Shown here piece after piece: positions 11,937-21,294 of a DNA stretch of 64,000 nt (within the stretch, counting starts at the first letter, position 1; each line of letters starts with the position of its first letter). The DNA is from Cornus controversa (lineage: Eukaryota; Streptophyta; Magnoliopsida; Cornales; Cornaceae): assembly GCA_026545225.1 (NCBI GenBank), contig CM048845.1, positions 120,407,033 to 120,471,032 of the forward strand, in the 5' to 3' direction. A program made the position numbers and the translations under genes. The notes beneath the pieces are model-generated. The model ran no database searches. It was not told the DNA's origin and saw only the letters and a list, made by a program, of their open reading frames with translations.

Positions 11937-13072
11937 TTTTGCGCCCTTGGGCTTGGGCTCGACCGACCTCCCTCGTGCTTGGCCTCCCTCTCGCTTACTC
12001 GCCTTCGAGGGCTGGCCTCCCTCGCGTTTGGCCGCCCTTTTGCTTGGCTACACTCGTGCTTGGCCGCCTTCGCGCTTAGCTGCCCTCGTGCTTGGCCGCC
12101 CTTGCACTTGGCCGCCTTCACTCTTGGCAGCCCTCGAGGGTCGACCGCCTTCACACTTGGCCGCCCTCGCACTTGGCCGCCTTCGCGCTTGGCCGCCCTC
12201 GCGCTTGGCCGTCCTCGAGGGCCGGCCTCCCTCGCTCTTAGCCGCCCTCGTGCTTGGCTGCCCTCGAGCTTGGCCGCCCTCGAGCTCGGCCACCTTCGCG
12301 CTTGGCCGTCCTCGTGCTTGGCCGCCTTCGCTCTTGGCAACCCTCGAGGGTAGGCCACCTTCGCACTTGGCCGCCCTCGAAGACCGGTCGCCCTCGCGCT
12401 TGGCCGCCCTCGAGGGCCGGCTTCCTTCGCTCTTGGCCTTCCTCGCACTTGGCCGCCTTCGCGCTTGGCCGCCCTCGCGCTTGGCCTCCCTCGCTCTTGG
12501 CCGCCCTCGTGCTTGGTTGTCCTCGATCTTAGCCGCCCTCGCTCTTGGCCGCCCTCGTGCTTGGCCGCCTTCGCGCTTGGCTGCCCTCGTGCTTGGCCGC
12601 CCTCGCACTTGGCCGCCTTCGCTCTTGGCAGCCCTCGAGGGTCGACCGCTTTCACACTTGGCCGCCTTCGCGCTTGGCCGCCCTCAAGGGTCGGCCTCCC
12701 TCGCTCTTAGCCGCCTTCGTGCTTAGCTGCCCTCGAGCTTGGCCGCCCTCGAGCTCGACCACCTTCGCGCTTGGCCGTCCTCGTGCTTGGTCGCCCTCGC
12801 ACTTGGCCGCTTTCGCTCTTGGCAACCCTTGAGGGTAGGCCGCCTTCGCACTTGGCCGCCCTCGAAGACCGGCCGCCCTCGTGCTTGGCCGCCCTCGAGG
12901 GCCGGCCTCCTTAGCTCTTGGCCTCCCTCGCACTTGGCCGCCTTCGCACTTGGCTACCCTTGTGCCTGGCTGCCCTCGAGCTCGGCCACCTTCACGCTTG
13001 GCCGCCTTCGCTCTTGGCAGCCCTCGAGGGTCAGCCGCCTTCGCACTTGGCCGCCTTCGCTCGGGTCTGCCC
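11937..13072. repeat. GC-rich minisatellite of about 15-bp units inside the retrotransposon
   Basis: Roughly 1.1 kb made of diverged copies of CTTGGCCGCCCTCGC in a surrounding AT-rich genome. Because the unit length is a multiple of three and lacks stops, long open frames appear on both strands. On the - strand these read as Lys/Arg/Gly/Ala repeats of the EGGQARGRPSAKAAK kind. Higher-order copies are visible: the block from about 12130 recurs near 12635. I regard the open frames as a property of the repeat, not as genes. Confidence 0.9.
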
Positions 13073-13371
13073 TTGATAGAGTATTTTCGGACCAAGGCGA
13101 GTGGCCTGATATGGATTTTTTCCGCTTGCAATTGAAAGGGGATGAGAACGAGGGCTCTGACTGATGTACTTCTTATCATCATTTTTTATTTATTTATATA
13201 TCGCTTTCTACTGTAGCATTTTTTTTTCTATAGTTTATGCTTATGATCTTGTAACGCCTTTCATGGATAAATAACTATTATCTCTGCAAAAGGCTTTCAT
13301 AGAATCTTTTCGTGGAGTCTTTCACTGTTGGATAACTCCCCTTTGCCGGTCATGCTCTGGGATTAATTCAT

Positions 13372-13980
13372 GTGCCTCCTTTTTATAAAAGGCCCTCCTT
13401 GGAGGTGTACCCCCGTAGGGTTCTTTATACAATGTTCTCGGGATTAACTCATCCCGCCTTTTTCATCAAAGGCCCTCCTTGGAGGTGTATACCCATAGGG
13501 TTGTGCCCACGTAAGGTTCTTTATACAATGTTCTCGGGATTAACTCATCCCGCCCTTTTCATCAAAGGCCCTCCTTGGAGGTGTATACCCGTAGGGTTGT
13601 GCCCACGTAGGGTTCTTTATACAATGTTCTCGGGATTAACTCATCCCGCCTTTTTCATCAAAGGCCCTCCTTGGAGGTGTGTCCCCGTAGGGTTGTGCCT
13701 ATGTAAGGCCATTTTAACAATGTTCTCGAAATTAATTCATCCCGCCTTTTTCATCAAAGGCCCTCCTTGGAGGTGTACCCCCGTAGGGTTCTTTATATAA
13801 TGTTCTCGAGATTAACTCATTCCACCTTTTTCATGAAAGGCCCTCCTTGGAGGTGTACCCCCGTAAGGTTTTGCCCGCGTAGGGTAGTATTTTCCTTGGG
13901 ATTAATCTATCCCGCATCTTTCATCAAAGGCCCTCCTTGGAGGTGTATCCCCGTATGGTTGTGCCCACGTAGGGCCACTT
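13372..13980. repeat. Seven-copy tandem repeat of roughly 80-97 bp inside the retrotransposon
   Basis: The core GGCCCTCCTTGGAGGTGT occurs seven times (near 13390, 13470, 13566, 13662, 13758, 13838 and 13930) with shared flanks such as CTCGGGATTAACTCATCCCGCC. Two of the seven units are shorter. A + strand frame of 142 codons runs through it but only mirrors the repeat. Confidence 0.9.
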
Positions 13981-14224
13981 ACTTTTTGTTTTAGTTATAA
14001 CAACATATTTTGAAACAAAAAGGACTGCTATTGATATTTCAGTAACAAAAAGAGAATTATTCAAGCAATAACCTCGGAACTATCATCATAAGGCTCGATA
14101 TTAAACTGAGTTTCAGCTGGAATTATTGAAGTAAATGCAACTTTTAAAAGAAAGTCTTACTAGTGACACTTTCTCAGATGCTCAGCATTCCAAGGATGGG
14201 TCAACTGTCTCCCTTCTAACATCT

Positions 14225-15715
14225 CTAGTCAATATGCCCCCTGTCTCCTCCAAGTCTACCGGAGATAACTCTGATTTCCCCCAATAAATGATTTTTTCGA
14301 GTGTTGTCATCTTTACCATCCCCATTCCATGGGCGGTTCTGTGTTCCCCTCTCATCTCCAGCTACATATCTTTGTAGTTGGCCCCTTCGAATTAGACTTT
14401 CAATCTGCTTTTTCAAGTCTATGCACTCATCTGTATCGTGGCCATGGTCGCGATGGAACCTACAATACTTATCGCGGGACCTCTTGGATGGATTGGTTCT
14501 TAGTTTTGGGGGCCATTCAATAGCCGAGTCATCTTGGATGTAGAAGAGGATTTGGCTTATTGACGTGTTTAAGGGGGTAAATGTGTTGAATCCCTTATCA
14601 CGACACGATGCTTTATCGGTCTGCTCTCGTGACATTCTGCTATACTTGGGGTCTCTATCTTCCTCACTGGACTATCCCCCCCTTTTCCTATCTGCCTTTC
14701 TCGCATCAAGGGCATCCTCTGCATTCATGTACTTTTGGGCTTTCACGAGTAGTTCAGACATACTTTCTGGAGGGTGCTTGGAAATTGAGTACAAGAACTT
14801 TGAAGGCAATAGGCCCCCCATAAATGCAGTAACTGCCACCTTGTCGTCCAGAGCATCGACCTGCAACATCTCCCTGTTAAACCGGTTAATGAAGTCTCGC
14901 AATGACTCTCCTTTAGTCTGTCTTATGTTCAGGAGATAGGTGGCGGTCTTTCTGTGCCTTCGGGCGGCAATAAAATTGCCTACAAACAATTGACTCAGTT
15001 CTTTGAAGGAATGTACAGATGCTGGCTTCAAGTTATTAAACCATGACCGAGCAGATTTCTTCAATGTAGTAGGAAAAGCTCTACATAGGATTTCATCTGG
15101 TATTCCTTGAAGGTGCATCAGAGCCTTATAAGTCTCCAGATGATCTAGCGGGTCCTGGGTCCCATCAAAGCTTTCAAGGGTAGGCATCTTGAACTTGTTG
15201 GATAAAGGATAGGTCATTACCTCATTAGAGAAAGGGAGATTGGTTTGCTGAACCAGATCTTCTACTGTAGCATGACCTTTCCCTTTTATGGCATGAACCA
15301 TGCTTTCTATTTTGGCTCTGAGATCCTGCATCTCCAAGTCATAATAGGCAGCCTCTCCTGGGTGTCCTGAGTCTCCGAAGGTACGAGCTCTAAACCCCGA
15401 ATCCCCCTGGGTACGGGGTTTCTCCAGCGGTATTAGATGAGTCGAATTTGTTTTTTCTCGGTCGCTTCTCACGTGGTTTTGGGCCACGTCTTCTGCTAGT
15501 ACCCCACTACCCCGCACTGCACCATCCCTATCTGGATCAACTGGCATAAGATGGCTCTGCGATGGCACTAGCTCCACAGGAGGAAGGCGCTGCAAGATTG
15601 TCGCATTTTGCTGGAGTAACTGGGCCAGACTTTGGTTCAAGTGCTGGACCTGATATTCCAACGCTGCAACTCGCTCCTGGTCGATTGGGACTCCGAGGCG
15701 TGCCCCGGGAAAGTC
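14225..15715 (-). pseudogene. Retrotransposon gag polyprotein, frameshifted
   Basis: The - strand frame from about 15715 to 14672 encodes a Ty3/gypsy-type gag domain: FDGTQDPLDHLETYKALM, then ARSWFNNLKPASVHSFKEL, then RQTKGESLRDFINRFNRE. A second frame, 14635-14225, continues with a zinc-knuckle-like CRFHRDHGHDTDEC segment, so the protein is interrupted by a stop or frameshift near 14640-14670. Upstream of LEYQVQHLNQ the frame is open to a TAG near 15730 with no convincing ATG, so the start is also damaged or uses another frame. Role by family: capsid-forming protein of the retrotransposon particle. Confidence 0.85.
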
Positions 15716-15928
15716 TCCTTGGCCAGGAGGCTACATGCCCCCCTCTCCTGTTATCGGGATATTGTGATTGGAGCGACCCGGGGATGCGGCAGGAGGGTCT
15801 TGCCCCGCGAGGGGGTCCTCCCCAACAGGAGGGTCTTGTATGGCGGCGGTCTCTAGCCCAGATCGCAGGCGCATCATGCTTCTTTTTATGCTTTTTAGGT
15901 AAGATGAGAGTATAGTTCGTGGGTTCGT

Positions 15929-15947
15929 TTCCCACAGACGGCGCCAA
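15929..15947 (-). other. Primer-binding site of the LTR retrotransposon
   Basis: One base inside the 5' LTR (element orientation) the - strand reads TTGGCGCCGTCTGTGGGAA. TGGCGCCGT matches the complement of a tRNA-Asp 3' end (family knowledge); the rest of the match is weak. Confidence 0.65.
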
Positions 15948-15948
15948 C

Positions 15949-16293
15949 TGATGAAGCAAAATTCGCCGCGAACTGGTCAAACGCCAATCTGTAAAAGAGA
16001 CAAGAGAGGAGTAATCGAAAGGGCACCGGCGTGGTGCCGGTCGACTACGCTCCGACGATCAAGTCAGGAATCGAAAGGGCTTTAAAAGTTGTAAAGAAAC
16101 TCAGAGGGTATTAATTGCGTACCTGGTGTATGGATCGTTTCTGTATTTATAGCGGTCAAGTGGAACTGCGTCCTAGTAGGAGACTGGCTCCTGGAGATAG
16201 AGGAGTCCTGATTAAAGTAGATTCCTTATCCACGGCACCTTGAACTCAACCTCCACGTTGTACGTTTCATAATTGGAGTCAAATACTCTATCA
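15949..16293 (-). repeat. LTR (5' LTR in element orientation)
   Basis: 345 bp, TGATGAAGC...CTCTATCA, paired with 11482-11826. The right flank ACTAC at 16294-16298 duplicates the left flank. Confidence 0.92.
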
Positions 16294-16298
16294 ACTAC

Positions 16299-16519
16299 GA
16301 TTCCGATTCCGACTCTAAATATACAGTATCATTTTGTTATGTAAAAAATTTTAAATAATGAAGTTATTATAACTATTATAAGGTTAAATACAACTCCTAT
16401 AATAATCGAATTGAACCGAACTCATATATTCCGGTTTCAAAATTAAAGAACCGTTGGGAATGGTTTTAGTTCTGGTTCTCCCAATAACCGTAAAGAACCA
16501 AATCGTGTGCATCCCCCTA
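16299..16519. mobile_element. Right part of a decayed hAT-like element split by the retrotransposon
   Basis: Contains the same CGAACCGAAC / GGTTCC motif style as the hAT element at 7681-8289. It ends GTGTGCATCCCCCTA, whose reverse complement TAGGGGGATGCACAC resembles a hAT terminus. The left half is represented only by about 35 bases before 11477, and no left terminus or 8-bp duplication is visible, so it is truncated. Confidence 0.55.
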
Positions 16520-16904
16520 CTTGTTAGGGTCTACTTTTACAGTATCATTTGCTATGTAGATGTATATGTAACCCAATATTATTTATTTCTTTTTTATGCA
16601 TATTTCTTGCTCTGTTATTGCTGTATATATTTGTTGTAGCATAAACTTGACTTTTTATGCAATTTATTGTGTTGATTTTAAAAATAAAAATAAATTGTTT
16701 AAAGTTAACAAATATGTTTTTATGTTTATGATTTTTAAAATAAGCCAAACGTTTTTTCGTTATCAAACAACACTCATGTTTATGGATAAACAAAAGCGTA
16801 ACATAAATATTGTTTATATAAACACTAAACATAAACGGGTACCAAACGGACGGTAAGTTGTATATGTAAGTAAACCCTTGCATTACATTTTCTAGCTGAA
16901 TTTG
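16520..16904. other. 3' flank of the GDSL gene
   Basis: AT-rich. From about 16850 it resembles the flank of the pseudogene copy. No gene is seen. Confidence 0.4.
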
Positions 16905-18451
16905 TCACTGAGAAGGTAGTGGTGCAGCCGAAGGAGCAGATGTAAATAGGCTGGAAAAAAGTTGCTCTGCAAGCACTGCATTGGCTGCATCCGAAGGATG
17001 GAAGGCATCCCAGAACACGTACTCGCTGCGATTGCTGCATAGCTTCGAATTAGGTAAGCATAGCCCTCCAATGCTTGTGTCCACTTTACAACATGAGGTG
17101 TTGGAGACCTTAAAACCTGAATCACACAAAGGAAAGTCCCATATGACTTTACACTTTCTCAAGTATATTTTGACAATGTAAAGATCACCTGATTATATGC
17201 TAAATAACGAGCTAAACTTTTATTATCCAAAAATGAAGCTCATATTGTCTATATTTGTTTATTACCCACAATGCAAGCACCAAATTGAGGAAACAAGTAT
17301 GTTTGTTATGTTTTGTTGTAGATAAGAAAATCTATTTTACCATAGGCTTTAGGGTTGGTGATCAAATCTAGAACTGCTGGATAAGTATCGGCAAATGCCA
17401 TTTGTGCAGTTGGGAGGCGTTGATTTAGAGAGGTTATTAGATTTTGCACTCTAGAATTGAATTCAACCGCCCATTGATTGACTTGCTTTAAGCATTGCCC
17501 TTTCCTTGATTTCACCCTTTGTGAAGGAATGCAGCCTAGGGGTCCAAGCCCATGGAAGAGCATCTTTCTTGCACCCAATTGGTAGAGCCTCTGCCAAAAG
17601 ACATTAACACACACACACATGAGAATAGCCATTCTTCTTTACCATAGTTGCTTCAACATTCATAAGTTATAGGAAAATGATAGATTTCAAATAGTGGAAT
17701 TGAGTAGTCAGTTTTTCACCGTAAGTTGTAGTTCTAAGTTTGAGATTAATAGTTCTATAAACTCATCGTGTGTGTACTGCTGACCGTCAGCTAAGAAGGG
17801 TTGCAAGAAATTATTGACGTAGTCATTGCTACCTGTAAACATTAGAAAGTAGAGTGTTAACATAGATCACGGCCTACTTATTGGAGGCTTGATAAAGAGA
17901 TGAAAAAGGCTATCATTTGCTTTGCATGTAGAAATCGCTACTTCTAGTTTTGAAAATGATATCATAAGAGTACTTCATATTTCTCTTTAGGATTAGGAGA
18001 GTACCAATTCCAATGAAGTACAGTGCTTCATTGCAGAGTTTGTTTGCAGCCTCCCCTCCAAGTTTAGTCTGGATTGTGTCCTTTGTCTTTTTGAAATTAT
18101 TTATTTGATCATCGAAGGATAATCTTTGAATCTAAAATGCAGATGGTAACACACAAAAATATAATAAAGCATGGAAAACAGAAGTACTTTAAATCCATTC
18201 ATTCATTCATTCATTCAGAAGAAGAGTGTATTACGAAATAAAGTCCTGTGTCATTAAGAATTCCTGCTCCACCAGATGCATAATTAACCCCTTTAAGGAT
18301 TGTGTCGTCATTTGGTGACAAAGAGAGATAAGGTGGTGGTGATGGAATTCCAAGCTTTGCAGCTGCAATTTGACAAAAAAATATATATAAAAAAAAGGGT
18401 TAAAAACACAAAAAATTGCATAGTAATAAAAAGTATTTGTTTAAATCAGAG

Positions 18452-18482
<31 letters not shown>

Positions 18483-18759
18483 TGATGGAAGCAGAGGAAT
18501 TAATATTTGGGATAATCACATTACATATTATATCGCCTATAGTTCTCCCATTTGTGAATCGTCCAGTAGGTTGCCCACCAGCATAATCAACACCGTAGTA
18601 AGGAAAATTTGATTTTGCAAGGGAGAGTTGTAGGAAATTGTTGTTTCCGACCTCTGTCAATGAATCACCGAATACAAATGTTACTACTGATGCATATGAA
18701 GGCACAGTCGCCATGGCTGTGGCAATCAAGATTGCCAAAGCTATGCTTAGCATTTCCAT
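16905..18759 (-). CDS. GDSL esterase/lipase, intact six-exon gene
   Basis: Secreted serine esterase of the plant GDSL (SGNH) family; the substrate cannot be told from sequence. Exons on the - strand: 18759-18525, 18362-18235, 18131-18005, 17832-17720, 17590-17341 and 17116-16905. All use GT-AG introns with matching phases, giving 354 residues, normal for the family. A signal peptide covers about residues 1-24. Block I is [12 protein letters not shown] (catalytic Ser), block III is GSNDYVNNF across the exon 3/4 junction, and block [11 protein letters not shown] supplies the catalytic Asp and His. Conserved middle segments include [20 protein letters not shown]. The start is the ATG before the signal peptide, with TATAAAT 58-64 bases upstream. 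A broken tandem copy lies downstream at 9863-11311. Confidence 0.93.
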
Positions 18760-18814
18760 CTTTCAGTTCTTTTTTTGCTTCCTGTTTTCTGAAGGAGTGA
18801 CCATAGGGAAGTAA

Positions 18815-18826
18815 GAATTTATAGCA
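18815..18826 (-). promoter_or_regulatory. TATA box of the GDSL gene
   Basis: The - strand reads GCTATAAATTC about 56-66 bases before the ATG at 18759, leaving room for a leader of roughly 30 bases. Confidence 0.55.
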
Positions 18827-19212
18827 TCTTTGAGTGTCTGTGCATTACATTTTCAAGTCATGCCCAGTTCCCCAAGTTTGCACATATTAGGTGATTGTTT
18901 TCAAATAATTGAAGATCTTATTGTTGTGAAGAAGTGCAATTTTATGAGTTTTGAGGGTGGGTAATCTCTCATTTAACGGTTGGCCAACTGATCTCACAAG
19001 AGTCAGCATAGTTAGTGTTGTTAGGTTTTTTTGTCCTTGGGATGGCAATGCCATTGTCATATTAATATATTGGGCATAAATGTTCCTTCACTAAAATAGT
19101 CAAATAAAAACCAATTGGGACATAGAATTAGTTCTTTTGAGGTAAAGAATATAGAAACCAATAAATTCAGATACTTCGGAGTAATAGAAAACATGAAAGA
19201 GAGGCAACTCTG

Positions 19213-19318
19213 ATTTTTTTTTTTTTTTTTATCTTGTTAGCGGGAAGAGTGAGGGGAATCGAACATGGGCGTCACGGTGCAAAGCAGTGGCATTTATCCA
19301 CTAGGACACTGAAGACTT
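19213..19318 (-). mobile_element. tRNA-derived SINE-like element
   Basis: On the - strand a tRNA-like head has an A-box-like TAGTGGATAAATG and a B-box-like TGTTCGATTCCC. It is followed by a short body and a tail of about 17 A residues (a T run at 19214-19230 on the + strand). This order is that of a short SINE. No clear target duplication is found. A decayed tRNA gene is less likely because of the terminal A tail. Confidence 0.5.
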
Positions 19319-20387
19319 GCCCATAGACAATTTTGATGATAGATCACATTTTATCCTGTTGTTTAGACAGTCCTTGTGATTTGTATAGAACAATTGTCAT
19401 TGTCATATGTATGCATTTCATTTACTTAACATATATCATGTGAAGCGGAGAGAGTTCCAATCAACAAGGGTATGATGCGACAAAAGCGCAACAATGTTTC
19501 ATTTAAAGACTATATTGTTCCAATTTTTGATAGCCAAGTGTTGGCCGGGTCAGTGTCTAGAACTTGCCCCTCCTTCCAATTTATTTTCCATTTCTTTTTG
19601 GCCATGATTCCAAATTCAATTACCTTAGAACACGAAAATGAGAAATTCTCCATGGACATAGGAAAAATTTACTGCACGAGACTCTCTATTATAAAGTTTG
19701 AAAATGTACGAAAAGACTTTTTTGGTTTCGAACTCTCTCAAAATGTGGCGCATAAAAAATGTTACAAAAATTTTAATATTCAGAATTATAAGCCATCCAT
19801 TTCAGACAAGTCTTCTCTTTGTTTTGCTTAAGTTGACACATTCACAAATATTTTTTGTTTATTTAAATACTGATAAATTAATAATGAAAAAAATTATTAC
19901 AATGCTTATTGAAATTGGATATTATATATAATTTACCGGCACGATTGCAAACCTTATTTTTTTTTCCTGCTTTTATTAATGGTTGTCATTTATTGAATAT
20001 TATTCCCCCATCTTAAATAATCCAAATCCAATCAACAATTAGACTTACAAGTGTGTTGTAACACATTAAATAAAGTGCTGAGAATCTTATGACATCTAAA
20101 AGGTGTGATTTATCGTTTTGAAAATAGACAAATTTAAGAGTCAGATTATTGTACTTGATAATTAAAAAATAAAAATAAAAATAAATAAGGTTCTCAAACT
20201 TTGTTGCGACTCCAACCATTTGAAATGGCCGACAGGATTTAAGTAAATCTTTTTTCTTCTTTTTTGTCGCTAGTGGTATTATTATAATTTAAAAATAATA
20301 ATAACAATTAAAAAAATTACTGAAATCCTATCTTATGGAATTAAGCAAAACCAGTTTTTTTACATACAGCGTTCAATGAAATGCATA
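19319..20387. other. AT-rich intergenic sequence
   Basis: The open frame of 119 codons at 19472-19831 has no recognisable domain and no splice or promoter support. Nothing else is seen. Confidence 0.4.
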
Positions 20388-20878
20388 GGCTTTGTTTGGA
20401 TAAATCGGAGAGGAAAAAAAAAATATTAGTTATGAGAGAAAAAAAAAGAAATAATAACATTAGTTATTAGAGAAAAGAAAAATAACATATATTTATGTTT
20501 GGATAAATTATGAAGAAGAAGAAAGAAAATGATTGCATTATTGTTTGGAAAAGGTAAATGAGAGAAAAGAAAAAAAATTATTTTAATCAATTTACTATCA
20601 TGTCTTTTTATATTTATATTACAAGATATATCTAAATATTTTATAAATTTTGTTCATTAAAATGTTAGAATTATTTTTGATATTATGAAAGATTTACTTA
20701 TTTTTATAATTTCTCTTTAAATTTTTTCAATTCTGGGAAGATAGCATATGCCAGTTTATCCCTCCAAATCATTCTTAATTTTTTCTTTTCTCTTACTAAT
20801 GATAATTCAAACACAAAATATATATATATATATATAATATATTTCTTTTTATTCTAATTCTTTTAATCCAAACGAGCC
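20388..20878. mobile_element. Tourist-like MITE, family B copy 1
   Basis: Left end GGCTTTGTTTGGATAA; right end, reverse-complemented, GGCTCGTTTGGATTAA. Three-base flanks are ATA and TTA. The interior matches the element at 41524-41992 (for example ATTGTTTGGA followed by a purine-rich stretch and TTACTATCAT). The ends suggest the PIF/Harbinger group. Confidence 0.65.
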
Positions 20879-21070
20879 TTAAAAGTAATTTGGTTCCATA
20901 TTGAGAACGAGTTTTTTTTATTTTGATGGAATCAAATATCGTCCTGGAACAAGTTTACTTTTAAATGGAAGAAAATACAGAGTAAGTAGACTTAATTATC
21001 AAGACACGAACCAGAATCAGCACAATCTATATACTATTACAAATTCCTTTATGTATCCAAATCACAGACC

Positions 21071-21294
21071 CACGTGAGCTTTCCAGCGTCTCCAATCCCT
21101 CTTTAACGTAAATCCTCCACTATCTCTTTCTAACACACATTCACATTCTCTCTCTCTCTATATAAAACAGCAATCTCCAATTTTCATCTCCTCGAACATA
21201 TCAACGCCAATAGTCTTTCAATCATAAAACATGACAACGATGTGACAACCATCTTCTCTCTCTAAAAAGTAGGAGTAATATCAGCAGCTGCAAC
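21071..21294 (+). promoter_or_regulatory. Promoter and leader of the lipase gene
   Basis: A G-box CACGTG lies at 21071-21076. A CT-rich stretch runs into TATATAAAA at 21159-21167, followed by a leader of about 100 bases to the ATG at 21295. Confidence 0.6.

Larger units (their letters stand above)
11482..16293 (-). mobile_element. Non-autonomous gag-only LTR retrotransposon (TR-GAG type, gypsy-like)
   Basis: Complete 4812-bp element with 345-bp LTRs at both ends, each starting TG and ending CA, flanked by ACTAC at 11477-11481 and 16294-16298. It reads on the - strand: 5' LTR 16293-15949, primer-binding site, gag, a repeat of roughly 80-97 bp, a GC-rich minisatellite, polypurine tract, 3' LTR 11826-11482. 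Only a gag-type ORF is visible. There is no protease, reverse transcriptase or integrase, so it must depend on another element. The LTRs differ at about nine positions by my count, indicating a fairly recent insertion. The insertion lies within a hAT-like sequence. Confidence 0.93.

Noticed and set aside
11947-12726. Open frames of up to 259 codons (+) and 244 codons (-)
   Set aside because: All lie in the 15-bp GC-rich array. Both strands and several frames are open together, which is what a stop-free 3n repeat gives.
13372-13800. 142-codon + strand frame
   Set aside because: It is a translation of the tandem repeat inside the retrotransposon, antisense to gag, with no start context.
13372-13980. 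CRISPR-like regular repeats
   Set aside because: Units are contiguous and long without unique spacers of constant length, the host is a plant, and the repeats lie inside a retrotransposon.
19250-19316. Functional tRNA gene
   Set aside because: Stems do not pair well and an A tail follows directly; a SINE head is a better fit.
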